Source: Chthoniobacter flavus
GTDB taxonomy: Bacteria; Verrucomicrobiota; Verrucomicrobiia; Chthoniobacterales; Chthoniobacteraceae
Reading direction: 5' to 3'
NCBI GenBank assembly: GCA_945861435.1
Contig: CAMAUX010000014.1
Coordinates: 46,487 to 110,486 of the forward strand
DNA length: 64,000 bases
The position numbers and the translations under genes were made by a program. This document shows positions 44,091-53,339 of the stretch, in pieces. The notes below the pieces were generated by a model that worked only from the letters and a program-made list of their open reading frames with translations, had not been told where the DNA came from and searched no databases. Positions within the stretch are counted from its first letter, which is position 1; each line of letters opens with the position of its first letter.

Positions 44091-45164
44091 ATGACGCTAT
44101 TGCTGACGGTGATTCTGGTGGCCGTGGTGTTTGAATACATCAACGGGTTCCACGACACTGCCAACTCGATTGCCACGGTGGTTTCCACCAAGGTGCTGCC
44201 TCCGAGGCTGGCGATCGTCCTGGCCACCATGACCAACCTTGTGGGGGCATTGATGGGGACTGCGGTGGCGAAGACGGTCACCTCCGGATTGGTGAATGCG
44301 GAGTTCGTGAATTCCCACACCATTGTGTGCGCGCTGCTGGGCGCGATTGTCTGGAACCTGCTCACGTGGTGGTTCGGTCTGCCCTCGAGTTCCACGCACG
44401 CCTTGGTGGGCGGACTCTGTGGAGCGACTTTTGCGACCTCCCACGGGCAGTGGGCCTCGATTATTTGGTCCAAGCCGGTGGCGGATGCACCGTGGTGGAA
44501 GTACGGCGGGGTGCTCTACAAGGTGATCATTCCGATGCTGACCTCGCCGTTGGTGGGGTTTGCGGTGGGGTTGATCATGATGTCGCTGCTCTATCTGCTT
44601 CTGGAGAACTGGAAGCCGAGCAAGGTGAACAAGGTTTTTGGCAGGTTGCAGTTGGTGAGCGCCGCATACATGGGGTGGAGTCATGGGTTGGTTGATGCGC
44701 AGAAGACGATGGGGATCATCACCCTCGCGCTTGTGGCCGCAACCAAGGCGGGCAAGCTTGAAGGGATCCCGGAGTCGATGGCGTTTTTGCGGCAGACGAC
44801 GGAGACGATCCCTTTCTGGATCAAGGGACTTTGCGCGGTGGTGATGGCTGCGGGCACTGCCGCTGGTGGGTGGCGCATCATCAAGACCATGGGGCACCAG
44901 ATGGTGCGCTTGCAGCCTGTGCACGGCTTTGCGGCTGAGACCACGGCGGCATCGGTGCTCTTTCTGACGGGTCATTTTGGGATGACCGTTTCCACGACCC
45001 ACGCTATTACTACGAGCATCATGGGGGTGGGCTGCGCGAGGCGCTGGAATGCCCTCAAATTTCCGGTGGTGCGCCGGATTCTTTGGGCTTGGGTGCTGAC
45101 CATCCCTGCCACCGCTTTCATGAGCTATTTCGGAATGCGGTTGGCGCAGTTGCTGGGGTGGTGA
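44091..45164 (+). CDS. pit: Low-affinity inorganic phosphate transporter (PiT family)
   Basis: 357 residues with about ten membrane helices. The two PiT half-signatures are clear: NGFHDTANSIATVVSTKVLP near residue 20 and MGWSHGLVDAQKTMGIITLA near 195. LPSSSTHALVGGLCG and STTHAITTSIMGVGCARR are the paired SxTHA elements. PiT proteins take up phosphate as a metal complex, driven by the proton or sodium gradient, in the inner membrane. It lies 2 bp after the DUF47 gene and forms a transporter-regulator pair with it. Confidence 0.94.
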   Translation: MTLLLTVILVAVVFEYINGFHDTANSIATVVSTKVLPPRLAIVLATMTNLVGALMGTAVAKTVTSGLVNAEFVNSHTIVCALLGAIVWNLLTWWFGLPSSSTHALVGGLCGATFATSHGQWASIIWSKPVADAPWWKYGGVLYKVIIPMLTSPLVGFAVGLIMMSLLYLLLENWKPSKVNKVFGRLQLVSAAYMGWSHGLVDAQKTMGIITLALVAATKAGKLEGIPESMAFLRQTTETIPFWIKGLCAVVMAAGTAAGGWRIIKTMGHQMVRLQPVHGFAAETTAASVLFLTGHFGMTVSTTHAITTSIMGVGCARRWNALKFPVVRRILWAWVLTIPATAFMSYFGMRLAQLLGW

Positions 45165-45193
45165 CTTGAGCCCGGCAGAGCGGTTTGACCGCT

Positions 45194-45220
45194 GGTCCGG
45201 ATTTCTTCAGGGACCGTTTT
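45194..45220 (+). terminator. Probable terminator after pit
   Basis: GGTCC (45194) and GGACC (45211) pair around a 12-nt loop and are followed by GTTTT. A second small hairpin, AGCGGT-TTG-ACCGCT, lies just upstream at 45179-45193. The position after pit supports a terminator; the stems are short. Confidence 0.45.
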
Positions 45221-45280
45221 CGACACGCGCATTCCTTGCGGGGATGCTTCCCGATGCTGATGGATTCAGGGCTTTCCGGG

Positions 45281-47590
45281 CTACTCACCCGCAACGGTGA
45301 GGAGTTCCCAGTAGCCAGCGCTCAGCGGCGCGAGTCCGTGGATCTGCAGTCCTTCATCGGCTCTTGGGGACGTGGCGGTTTGTGTTCCCCCGATCTGTTC
45401 CGCGGCGTGGAGGGGTTGTTCGGGGGGAAGTTCGAGGAATGCGAGTGCCTCGGCGGGGAGCCAGATGCGGACGTGATCGAAGGAGTGCGAGGGGTGGAGG
45501 TTCACGACAACGAGGATGCGCTGTTCGCTGCGCGCGTCGTAGCGAAGGAAGGCGTGGATCCAGTGGCCGCTGGCGGTTTCGCCGGGGAGCCGGCCGAAGT
45601 CTGGGTTGGCGAGATTGGGGCCGTTGAGGGGGAGGAACTCTCCGTGAGCGAAGGCGGGCTGGGCGTTGAGCTTGAGGATGCGCGAGTAGAAGGCGCGCAG
45701 TTCGCGCTGGGCCGGGGAGAGTTGTCCGCCGTCGTACCGGTGCTGGTTGACCCACTTGAGCAGTTCGGGCTGCGACCAGTAGTCGAAGAGGGTGGTGCGG
45801 GTGGGGTCGTTGCAGAAGCCCGCGTGACCGCTGCCGCTTTCGCCGACTTCCTGTCCGCTGTAGAGGAGGATGGGGCCGGTGGAGAGTGCGTAGAGGAGGG
45901 CGCTCACGGGTTTGCCGACCGCGGGGCCGATGTTGGCCCAGTGGCCCGGGGAGTGGATGCGCACCTCGTCGTGGTTTTCGCCATAGCGCACGGAGTGTTC
46001 GCTCAGGAAGGCGTGGGGGATGACGGAGTCGAGGTCGTTGGCCCACGCGGGGCCATCGTAGATGCGTTTGAGGCCCTGGTAGGTGGGATGGTCGTAGACG
46101 GCGTCGAATCCTGCGTCGATGAGGTCAAGCATCACGTGGCCGGCGTGGTTGTTGAGGGCGGCGAGCAGGGGGCTTGCGGAGCGTGCGCGCATGGGGTCCT
46201 CGTAGGCTTCGGCAAGGAAGAGCACTTCGGGGTCGCGGGCGCGGGCGCGAGCGATTGCCCATGACCAGAATTCTGGCGGGACCATGTGTGCCATGTCGCA
46301 GCGGAATCCTGCGACACCGCGTTGCTGCCAGTGGGCGATGACGGAGTCGACCTTGAGCCATGTCTGCGGGAGCACGCCGGGCTGGCCTGCATGGGGGAAG
46401 GCGCGGGAGCCGGTGGTGAAGTCGAAGCCGTAGTTGAGCTTCACGGTTTCGTACCAGTCGCCGAGGGAGGGGTGGGGGCTGGTGACGTTGTTGCCGCTCA
46501 CGCGTGCGCTTTTTTCCTCCGGGGCGAAGAGGCCGTCGCAGGTTCCGAGGACTTCGCAGGTGGGGCTCAGAGCACGTCCCTCGGACCATGTGGGGAGGCG
46601 GAGGGGCTGGCCGTGCAGGTGGAAGAAACTGTTGTGCGGGGCGAAGAAGGCGTCCTTCTGGTCCTCGGCTCCGAAGTGGGGGGCGTTTTCCGGTGGGTAG
46701 GACCGGGACACATGGTTGGCGACGAGGTCCATGATGGCGCCGAGGCCGTGCTCGCGCATGCGGACGAGGAGGCTGTTGAATTCCTCGTGGCGTTTTTCCG
46801 CAGTGCTGGCGTAGTCGGGGCAGAGGTCGAGGTAGTCCTTCACTGCGTAGGGGCTGCCGGCGAGGCCTTTGAGGAGGTCGGGGTCGTCAGCGGGCAGGCC
46901 CGGATGTGCGGTGGCGGTGGCCTGGCGTTGGACGCCCGTGAGCCAGAGGTGGGTGAAACCCATGGAACGCAGGCTTGAGAGCGCCTCGTTGTTGAGGTCG
47001 TTGAACTTGCCCGTCCCGTTCTCGGCGAGTGTGCCGTTGGGTTTGCGGGTCTGGTTGAGGTTGCTGAAGAGGCGGGGGAGGAGTTGATAGATGCGGGGCC
47101 TCTGCTCAAAGCGAGAGCGCGGCGTGCTGGTGCCGGCGGTGAGGTCGACTTCTTGGAAACGGCGGATGCATTGGTCGCCGAAGCCGCCCGGGATGCCGTC
47201 GCGGCGGTTGGTGATGAGGCGTCCCCAGCCGTCGTTTGCGCGGAGGTCCTTGGCGTAGATGACCATCTGGATGCGTGTGGACTCCGGGATTTCTTCGAGC
47301 GGGATCTGGAGTTGGAAACAGTCGATGGAAACGGTCGCGGTCGCGGTGCTGGGGCGCGCTGTGCCCCAGACGGTCTGGATGAAGTGGCGGGTGGTGCACT
47401 GCACACCGGATTCGGTGAGGTGGAAGAGAAAGAGTTGGGTGGCCCGGAAGGGGAGGAAGAGAGTGGATCCCTCGAGGCCTTGGCCGAAGGGGACGACAGC
47501 GCTGCCCACGTGTCCCGGCGCTCCGACGGCGACGTACACGCAGTGGCCCGTCTGGGAGATGCCTTCCGCCGTATAGTCGATGGATATCAT
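45281..47590 (-). CDS. GH13 alpha-amylase family glycosidase
   Basis: Start chosen at ATG 47590 (MISIDYTAEGISQTGHCVYV). 769 residues. An N-terminal beta-domain of about 170 residues precedes the GH13 barrel. The four conserved regions are MDLVANHVSR (region I), GFRCDMAHM with nucleophile Asp (II), FLAEAYED with the acid/base Glu (III) and YGENHDEVRIHS (IV). A C-terminal beta-domain follows (HWIHAFLRYDARSEQRILVV). No signal peptide is visible, so it probably acts in the cytoplasm on glycogen or trehalose-like sugars; exact specificity (amylase, maltogenic, transglycosidase) cannot be told from these motifs. Convergent with pit and divergent from the pseudokinase gene. Confidence 0.88.
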   Translation of the reverse strand: MISIDYTAEGISQTGHCVYVAVGAPGHVGSAVVPFGQGLEGSTLFLPFRATQLFLFHLTESGVQCTTRHFIQTVWGTARPSTATATVSIDCFQLQIPLEEIPESTRIQMVIYAKDLRANDGWGRLITNRRDGIPGGFGDQCIRRFQEVDLTAGTSTPRSRFEQRPRIYQLLPRLFSNLNQTRKPNGTLAENGTGKFNDLNNEALSSLRSMGFTHLWLTGVQRQATATAHPGLPADDPDLLKGLAGSPYAVKDYLDLCPDYASTAEKRHEEFNSLLVRMREHGLGAIMDLVANHVSRSYPPENAPHFGAEDQKDAFFAPHNSFFHLHGQPLRLPTWSEGRALSPTCEVLGTCDGLFAPEEKSARVSGNNVTSPHPSLGDWYETVKLNYGFDFTTGSRAFPHAGQPGVLPQTWLKVDSVIAHWQQRGVAGFRCDMAHMVPPEFWSWAIARARARDPEVLFLAEAYEDPMRARSASPLLAALNNHAGHVMLDLIDAGFDAVYDHPTYQGLKRIYDGPAWANDLDSVIPHAFLSEHSVRYGENHDEVRIHSPGHWANIGPAVGKPVSALLYALSTGPILLYSGQEVGESGSGHAGFCNDPTRTTLFDYWSQPELLKWVNQHRYDGGQLSPAQRELRAFYSRILKLNAQPAFAHGEFLPLNGPNLANPDFGRLPGETASGHWIHAFLRYDARSEQRILVVVNLHPSHSFDHVRIWLPAEALAFLELPPEQPLHAAEQIGGTQTATSPRADEGLQIHGLAPLSAGYWELLTVAGE

Positions 47591-47946
47591 GGTTTTAGTT
47601 AGTGTATCATGGGGGCCCCGAGCGAGTGGAGTCAACGGAACGGGGGCGGGGTGCTGTTGCGGCTGGGGATGCTGGAATTAACAGTCTCCAGGAGTGATGT
47701 GTTGTCGCGGGAGGTCGCTGGCGCGCTGAAGTATATCTATTCGTATCTTGCAATTTTTTGCAGGGTGGTGTTTAGGTGTTAACTAATCGATGTCTTGCCC
47801 CCCCGGAGATCGTGATTCGCAATATCAGCGGTGCGATGGTTGTTCGCCGTATTTTTGCGTTTTGATTGCTCTGCTTATGCAGGGCAGGCGGAGCTTGGCT
47901 TTGTGTGCGGAGGCTGCACGCGCGATTGTTGATGGGGTCGACGGTG
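47591..47946. promoter_or_regulatory. Divergent intergenic region between GH13 and pseudokinase genes
   Basis: No gene is supported. The region is noticeably more AT-rich than its surroundings around 47720-47800 and has a small inverted repeat, TGCAA-TTTT-TTGCA, near 47748. It must hold promoters for both flanking genes, but I cannot assign boxes with confidence. Confidence 0.4.
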
Positions 47947-50289
47947 ATGGAGGGGGGTGGCGCTGTGGGTAGGATCGCGGGTTATCAACTCGGGGCTGTC
48001 CAGGGGAGGAAGGGGTTGGTGGCCACGTACCATGCGGAGGAGGAGAGCACCGGGCGCATCGTGTGCCTGCGGGTGCTGGACGGGGAGGGTGTTTCTGCGA
48101 TGGATCGGGAACGGTTTTTGAACGAGGCCTGCATCACGGCACAGTTGGAGCATCCCGGGGTCATGCCGGTGTATGCGGTGGGCAGTGATGAGCTTGGAAG
48201 GGCCTATTACGCGACGAAATTGGTGCGGGGGATCTCCCTGCGCATGGTGCTAGGGTTGATGGAGGAGGGGGTGGCGGCCACGGTGCGCAAGTATCCGCTC
48301 GGGGTGCTGCTGACGATGTTTCGGAAGGTGTGCGATGTGGTGGCGTACGCGCACAGTCGCGGGGTGGTGCACCGCAACCTGAAGCCGGAGAACGTGACCC
48401 TCGGGGATTTTGGCGAGGTGTTCGTGATGAACTGGGGCGCGGCCATGCTGCTGGATGTGCAGGCAGGTGGTGGTGGTGGCGGTGGGGATGCGGAGGGGGT
48501 GGAGGTGGTGGGGACTCCCGAGTACATGAGTCCGGAGCAGGCGCGCGGTCAAATCGATGCGGTGAACGAGCGCAGCGACGTGTACGCGCTGGGAGCCATG
48601 CTTTATCGGATTCTCACCCTGCGAGCCCCGGTGCAGAAGGGGCCCGTGCTGGAGATGCTGGGGCGGGTGGAGCGTGGGGAGTTGCTGCCGATCGAAGCGC
48701 CAGCGGGGGCGGGAGGGCGGCTTACCCACCTGCCGGGCGGTAAGATTCCGAGTTCGCTGGCTGCGGTGGTTTCCAAGGCGATGGCCATTGATCCGGCGCG
48801 GCGTTATCGAGGCGCGTTGAAGCTGCGCCGGGAGGTGGAGCGTTACCAAAACGGGTTCCTGACGGGTGCTGAAAAGGGCGGCCCATGGAAGCGGGCTGCG
48901 TTGTTCCTTTGGCGCACCCGAGTGGCGGGCTTGGCCGCGGTGCTGGTGGTGTTGGTGGGTGGGGGATTTGCGGCGCAGATGATTGCCGGAGGTTTGAGAG
49001 CCGAGCGTGCGGTGGCGCGCCTTGCCGGGCTGGCGCCCTCGATCAGGGACTTGGCGGCGAGCACTGCGCGGATGGGGCGCATGGAGGAGGCGATCAAACA
49101 TTTGGAGGTGTCCGCAAGTCTTGGTCCGAATGAAGTGGAGACGCAGATGCGTCGTGCATGGGTTGATGTGGCGAGTGGGCGCATGGGGGCGGCAGTGAGG
49201 CAGATGCGCACGGTGTTGAAGCGGAATCCCGGGCATGCGATGGCGGCGAAAGCCCTTCCTGTCCTTGAGAAGCTGGCGCGGAGGCCAACACCCCAACAGT
49301 GGCTCCAGGAGGAGCGCAGTGCGCTTTTTGAGTTGCTGCGTTTGCAGGGATTCTCGGGCGAGATGCGGGCCCTCGCCCGGGGCCTGGATCTGGATGTGGA
49401 TGAGAAGATGGAGTTGGTGGATTTTTGCCTGAAGGACGCTCTGGGGCTTCAGGGGGCTCAGGTGTTCAAGGCGCCCGAAGATCCGCAGCAGGTGGTCGTC
49501 CAAATTGCGCGGGGCGCAGGAAATTTTGATACCGAAGCGCTGCGAGGGCTGCCCATTGACCAACTCGAAATATCGGGGCCCGGGGTGTCGGATCTCGGGC
49601 CATTGCGCGGGATGCGTCTCAGGAGACTGAAGATGACCGGTACGGCCGTATCGGATCTTTCGCCGCTGAAGGGGATGCCACTGGAGGTTCTGTGGATGAG
49701 TGGGGCTCCGGTGAGCAGTCTGGAGCCGCTGAGGGGAATGCCGTTGGTCAGTCTGGATGCCTCTGGGTGCCGGGTGCTCGACTTCAGTCCTTTGAAGGGG
49801 TTGCCCCTTCGGGAACTCGCTGCGGGGCGCAATCCTGGAGAGCTGAACCTGCTGTGGCTCAAGGATGCTCCGCTGGTGTTTCTTGGGGCGGAGGGGCTTG
49901 GTCTGACGTACATCTCCGAGCTTCAGGGAAAGCCGTTGCGGATGCTGGTGCTTTGGGACAATGAGGTGCTGGATCTCAGCCCGCTGGAAAATGCGAAGAT
50001 TGAGTATCTGACGCTTGGCAGGGTGGATGCGGTCAGCGGCATCGATCGGGTGCTGAAGTCGATGCCCAACCTGAAGCGGGTGCGGATTCAAACAAGCCAA
50101 CGAACCCCACTGAGCCAAAAGAGCGAGCTGCCTGAGGTAATCCGGGATTTGGCTGCGCATCCTGCCTTCAGTGAATGGGGTAGTCGGCGGCCCTTGGAGA
50201 GCCTCTCCGAGAATTCCGCACTCCTTCAGGCGTGGGAGGTGGAGCGAAAATTGGTGCCGCCCATCAGGGCCGGAGGTGGCGTGCGATGA
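47947..50289 (+). CDS. Membrane-anchored Ser/Thr pseudokinase with leucine-rich-like repeats
   Basis: ATG 47947 is used; ATG 47932 and an open frame from 47866 are alternatives. 780 residues. The kinase-like domain (about 10-300) keeps the fold, including GTPEYMSPEQARG and ERSDVYALGAMLYRILT. Every key catalytic position is changed: the ATP lysine is Arg42 (IVCLRVLD), HRD is HRN (Asn144 in VVHRNLKPENV), DFG/DWG is NWG (Asn162), and the glycine loop reads GAVQGRKGL. A membrane helix follows (about 325-345; LAAVLVVLVGGGFAAQM), then helical/TPR-like sequence and short LRR-like repeats (LGPLRGMRLRRLKMTGTAVS; LSPLKGMPLEVLWMSG). It overlaps the active kinase gene by ATGA at 50286. Likely an allosteric or scaffolding partner of that kinase. 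Confidence 0.87.
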   Translation: MEGGGAVGRIAGYQLGAVQGRKGLVATYHAEEESTGRIVCLRVLDGEGVSAMDRERFLNEACITAQLEHPGVMPVYAVGSDELGRAYYATKLVRGISLRMVLGLMEEGVAATVRKYPLGVLLTMFRKVCDVVAYAHSRGVVHRNLKPENVTLGDFGEVFVMNWGAAMLLDVQAGGGGGGGDAEGVEVVGTPEYMSPEQARGQIDAVNERSDVYALGAMLYRILTLRAPVQKGPVLEMLGRVERGELLPIEAPAGAGGRLTHLPGGKIPSSLAAVVSKAMAIDPARRYRGALKLRREVERYQNGFLTGAEKGGPWKRAALFLWRTRVAGLAAVLVVLVGGGFAAQMIAGGLRAERAVARLAGLAPSIRDLAASTARMGRMEEAIKHLEVSASLGPNEVETQMRRAWVDVASGRMGAAVRQMRTVLKRNPGHAMAAKALPVLEKLARRPTPQQWLQEERSALFELLRLQGFSGEMRALARGLDLDVDEKMELVDFCLKDALGLQGAQVFKAPEDPQQVVVQIARGAGNFDTEALRGLPIDQLEISGPGVSDLGPLRGMRLRRLKMTGTAVSDLSPLKGMPLEVLWMSGAPVSSLEPLRGMPLVSLDASGCRVLDFSPLKGLPLRELAAGRNPGELNLLWLKDAPLVFLGAEGLGLTYISELQGKPLRMLVLWDNEVLDLSPLENAKIEYLTLGRVDAVSGIDRVLKSMPNLKRVRIQTSQRTPLSQKSELPEVIRDLAAHPAFSEWGSRRPLESLSENSALLQAWEVERKLVPPIRAGGGVR

Positions 50290-53171
50290 GCGCCGGGATT
50301 GTGGAGGTGCTGGTGCGTGCGATGGGCGGCGGGGAGTTGCTGCGCGTCCTCGTGGAGCCGGGTGTTTACTTGGTGGGAAGCAGCGTGGAGGCGGGTTTGC
50401 GTGTCATTGCGTTGGGGGTGCTCCCGGAGCACGCGTGGCTGGCCGTGAGCGAGTTTGGGGTGACTTTGGAAGGCGTGCGCGAAGGCTGCGCGGTGCGCGT
50501 GGAAGGACAGATTGTGGAGGGAGCCGTGCTGCTGCTAGCCGGGCAGAGGGCGCAGATCGGCTCTGCGGTGCTGGAGGTTTTGGGGGAGCCCGGGAGCGAG
50601 TCCAGCGGGCCGGATGAGAACTACGAGGTGGGCGAGGTGGTGGCCCGTGGTGGGATGGGGGCTGTGCATCGGGCTTTGGAAAAGAGCACGGGGCGCACGG
50701 TGGCGATGAAGGTGCTTTCGGAGGGGCGTCGGGGTAAGGGGGACCACGGGCGCTTTGTGGCTGAGGCGAGGCTCACTGCGCGCTTGGAACATCCCGGGGT
50801 GGTTCCCATCTATGGGCTCGGGACGGATCGGGCGGGCAGGCCCTTCTACTCGATGAAGTTGGTGGGGGGCGCTACGCTCAAGCAGATCCTTGATTTGATT
50901 GCCGCGGGGGGGCAGGAGGCGCTTGCCAAGCATCCGCTTCCGGTTCTTCTCACCGTCCTTGAGAAGGTGTGTGATGTGGTTTCCTACGCCCACAGCCGTT
51001 CATGGATCCATCGGGATATCAAACCCGAGAACATCATGGTGGGGGAATTCGGCGAGGTCATGCTCATGGATTGGGGCGTGGCCAAGCGGGTGGGAGGGGC
51101 GGAGCGGGCGGAAGCAGTCAGTCTTCCGGAGCCGCTTCAGAAGGGAGACGGCGTGGAGGCCTCGTTTTCGACGATCGACGGGGAGGTGGTGGGCACTCCC
51201 CATTTCATGAGTCCGGAGCAGGCGCGTGCGGAGAATTATGCGGTGGATGAGCGCAGCGACGTTTATGCGTTGGGGGCGATTCTTTATCAGATGCTCAGCC
51301 TGCGTTCCGCTGTGGAGCAGGGGGCGGTCCTTGAGGTGCTTGGCCGGGTGGGGCGGGGGGAGCTGCGGCCGTTGACGGAGCCCACACCACCTGCGGGCAG
51401 GCATCTGCCGGGGGGAAAGATCCCCTCGTCCCTTGCTGCTGTGGTGGCCAAGGCCATGGCTCTGCGGGCGGAGGACCGCTATGGGTCGGCGACGGAGATG
51501 CGGGATGATCTTGTGCGTTTTCAGAGCGGATTAATGACAGGCGCTGAGACGCGGGGAGCTTGGAGGAACGTTGGTTTTTTTGTGCGGCGCCATCGGGTCT
51601 TCTTTGTGGCTGCCCTTGTGCTGGTGGCGGTCGTGCTGCCGGCCAGCGTGCGAATGGTTCTCGATGGAAGGAAGGCTGAGCGTGCACTGGTCGACCTGCG
51701 AGCCACTGCGGTCGCGCTCCGTGCGGTGGCGGAGGAGGATGTGAGGTTTCGCGACATGGAGGAAGCCCTGCAGAAGCTGGAGACGGCGGAGACCATCCTC
51801 CCGATGGGCGGCCAATCCACGATCCGCCGGGCATGGATTTATGCGGGTCTCGGCTGGATGGAGCATGCTGTTGGTGCCTTTCGGCGGGCGGAGCAGGAGG
51901 GGCAGGCAGAGGCTGTGCCCACGGAGATGATGCCGCTGATGGAGAAACTGGCCGCCGTGCCTTTGGGCGAGTGGTCTCCCGTGGACAAGGCCGCCCTCCT
52001 CAGTTCGATGGAGACGCGCGGATTTTCTGGTGAAAGGCAAAGCCTCATTTCCCAGTTTCAGGCCGCGGGAGCCGGACTCCTCGAACAAGTTCTAGCCGAG
52101 TTGGAACGGCGCGGCGCCGGGGGGGATTTTTTCGCGAGGCTCGACGACCGTGGTTTGGTCGTGGTCGGCAATCGGGTTGGGCGCGTGGTTTCCAGCGTGG
52201 AGGCCTTGAAGGGGCTCCCGATCACGCAGCTGTTGATCGCGAATGTGAAGGCCACGGATCTCAGCCCGCTACGGGGGATGCCCCTTTTGCGCCTGCGGAT
52301 GACCGGTGTGCAAGCTGCGGACTTCTCGTTTCTCGCAGGCATGAAATTGGAACGGCTTCAGGCGAACTGGGCTGGCTCCTGGGATTGCTCGGTTCTTGCG
52401 GGCATGCCGCTGCATCATTTGGAAATTGCGGGCAACGGGGAGGTTCAAGATCTGGCATTCCTTGCGGATGCGCCGTTGGACGGTGTGTTGGATATCAGGC
52501 GCACGCAGGTGCGGGACATTGCGGTGCTCAAGGACAAGCCGCTCGAGAGCCTTAATATTTCTTCCACGCCGGTGCGGGACATCTCGTTTCTGGAGGGTTC
52601 CCGCATCAAAAGCTTTGCATTCGCCGAGTGCGATGCGCTGGCGACGGAGAAGCAGGTGCTACATCTCACCCGGATGCCGGATCTTGAGTACGTGTATCTT
52701 CCTTTCTGCCGGCGAGTGCCCAATTTGCTGCGTTTCCACCCTTCGTTGCAGAGGGTGGGGATGGAATCGCTCTATGAGTCGATCCCGAGGGAGAGGTTCT
52801 GGCCCAAGTACGACAAGTGGCTGCGCGAACCGGCTGCGAGCCGGAACAAAGTCGCCCACGAAGGCGCCCCTGTTGTAAAGACGAAGGGGATGCTGGATCG
52901 CGAAGCGCGCATGGCGGAATTCTCCATGCAGAATCAACAGCGGTGGTTTCCGCCGGTTGTCCAAGTGGCTGCGCTGTGGGCCATTGAGAACGGGCTCCTG
53001 GACGATGTGCCGGTGGACAAAGTGCGCGACGTCCACGTCAAGCTGCAGGCTTTTTTTGGGACCCCGGAGGGTGCGCATCTGGGGCAGATCCGAAGCAAGG
53101 CGGACATCAAGGACAAGATCGCGGCGGACCTGAAGGCTGCGCTGACGGAGTTCAAGCAGAGCTACCGCTAG
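50286..53171 (+). CDS. Membrane-anchored Ser/Thr protein kinase with FHA-like N-terminus and leucine-rich-like repeats
   Basis: ATG 50286 overlaps the upstream stop. 961 residues. Residues about 5-100 resemble an FHA-type beta sandwich (VYLVGSSVEAGLRVIALGVL), although the phosphothreonine-binding Arg and Ser are not clearly present. The kinase domain (about 113-410) is complete: RGGMGAV glycine loop, Lys142 in VAMKVL, HRDIKPEN with Asp244, MDWGVAK with Asp262, and GTPHFMSPEQAR. A membrane helix (about 445-465), a TPR-like stretch and LRR-like repeats (LSPLRGMPLLRLRMTGVQAA and related) follow. Its C-terminal half mirrors the upstream pseudokinase. It probably phosphorylates cytoplasmic targets in response to envelope ligands bound by the repeats; the ligand is unknown. 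Confidence 0.9.
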   Translation: MSAGIVEVLVRAMGGGELLRVLVEPGVYLVGSSVEAGLRVIALGVLPEHAWLAVSEFGVTLEGVREGCAVRVEGQIVEGAVLLLAGQRAQIGSAVLEVLGEPGSESSGPDENYEVGEVVARGGMGAVHRALEKSTGRTVAMKVLSEGRRGKGDHGRFVAEARLTARLEHPGVVPIYGLGTDRAGRPFYSMKLVGGATLKQILDLIAAGGQEALAKHPLPVLLTVLEKVCDVVSYAHSRSWIHRDIKPENIMVGEFGEVMLMDWGVAKRVGGAERAEAVSLPEPLQKGDGVEASFSTIDGEVVGTPHFMSPEQARAENYAVDERSDVYALGAILYQMLSLRSAVEQGAVLEVLGRVGRGELRPLTEPTPPAGRHLPGGKIPSSLAAVVAKAMALRAEDRYGSATEMRDDLVRFQSGLMTGAETRGAWRNVGFFVRRHRVFFVAALVLVAVVLPASVRMVLDGRKAERALVDLRATAVALRAVAEEDVRFRDMEEALQKLETAETILPMGGQSTIRRAWIYAGLGWMEHAVGAFRRAEQEGQAEAVPTEMMPLMEKLAAVPLGEWSPVDKAALLSSMETRGFSGERQSLISQFQAAGAGLLEQVLAELERRGAGGDFFARLDDRGLVVVGNRVGRVVSSVEALKGLPITQLLIANVKATDLSPLRGMPLLRLRMTGVQAADFSFLAGMKLERLQANWAGSWDCSVLAGMPLHHLEIAGNGEVQDLAFLADAPLDGVLDIRRTQVRDIAVLKDKPLESLNISSTPVRDISFLEGSRIKSFAFAECDALATEKQVLHLTRMPDLEYVYLPFCRRVPNLLRFHPSLQRVGMESLYESIPRERFWPKYDKWLREPAASRNKVAHEGAPVVKTKGMLDREARMAEFSMQNQQRWFPPVVQVAALWAIENGLLDDVPVDKVRDVHVKLQAFFGTPEGAHLGQIRSKADIKDKIAADLKAALTEFKQSYR

Positions 53172-53339
53172 GCCCCGTCTTTGCGCAAGGTGCTGAGCGA
53201 TCCGGCGTGGTTCCGAAAGCTGTGGGAAAGCTGGAGTTCGCTTGGCAGTTGGGGATAGGGTTCAGGTCCATGGAGCTGCTAGCCGGCCTGCGGCGGTCGT
53301 GTTCCGTGTGCCCCTGTGAATCACCACCCCCTGCGACAC

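Noticed and set aside
47742..47762. Hairpin TGCAA-TTTT-TTGCA as a terminator
   Set aside because: Five-bp AT-rich stem between two divergent genes; no transcript is expected to end there.
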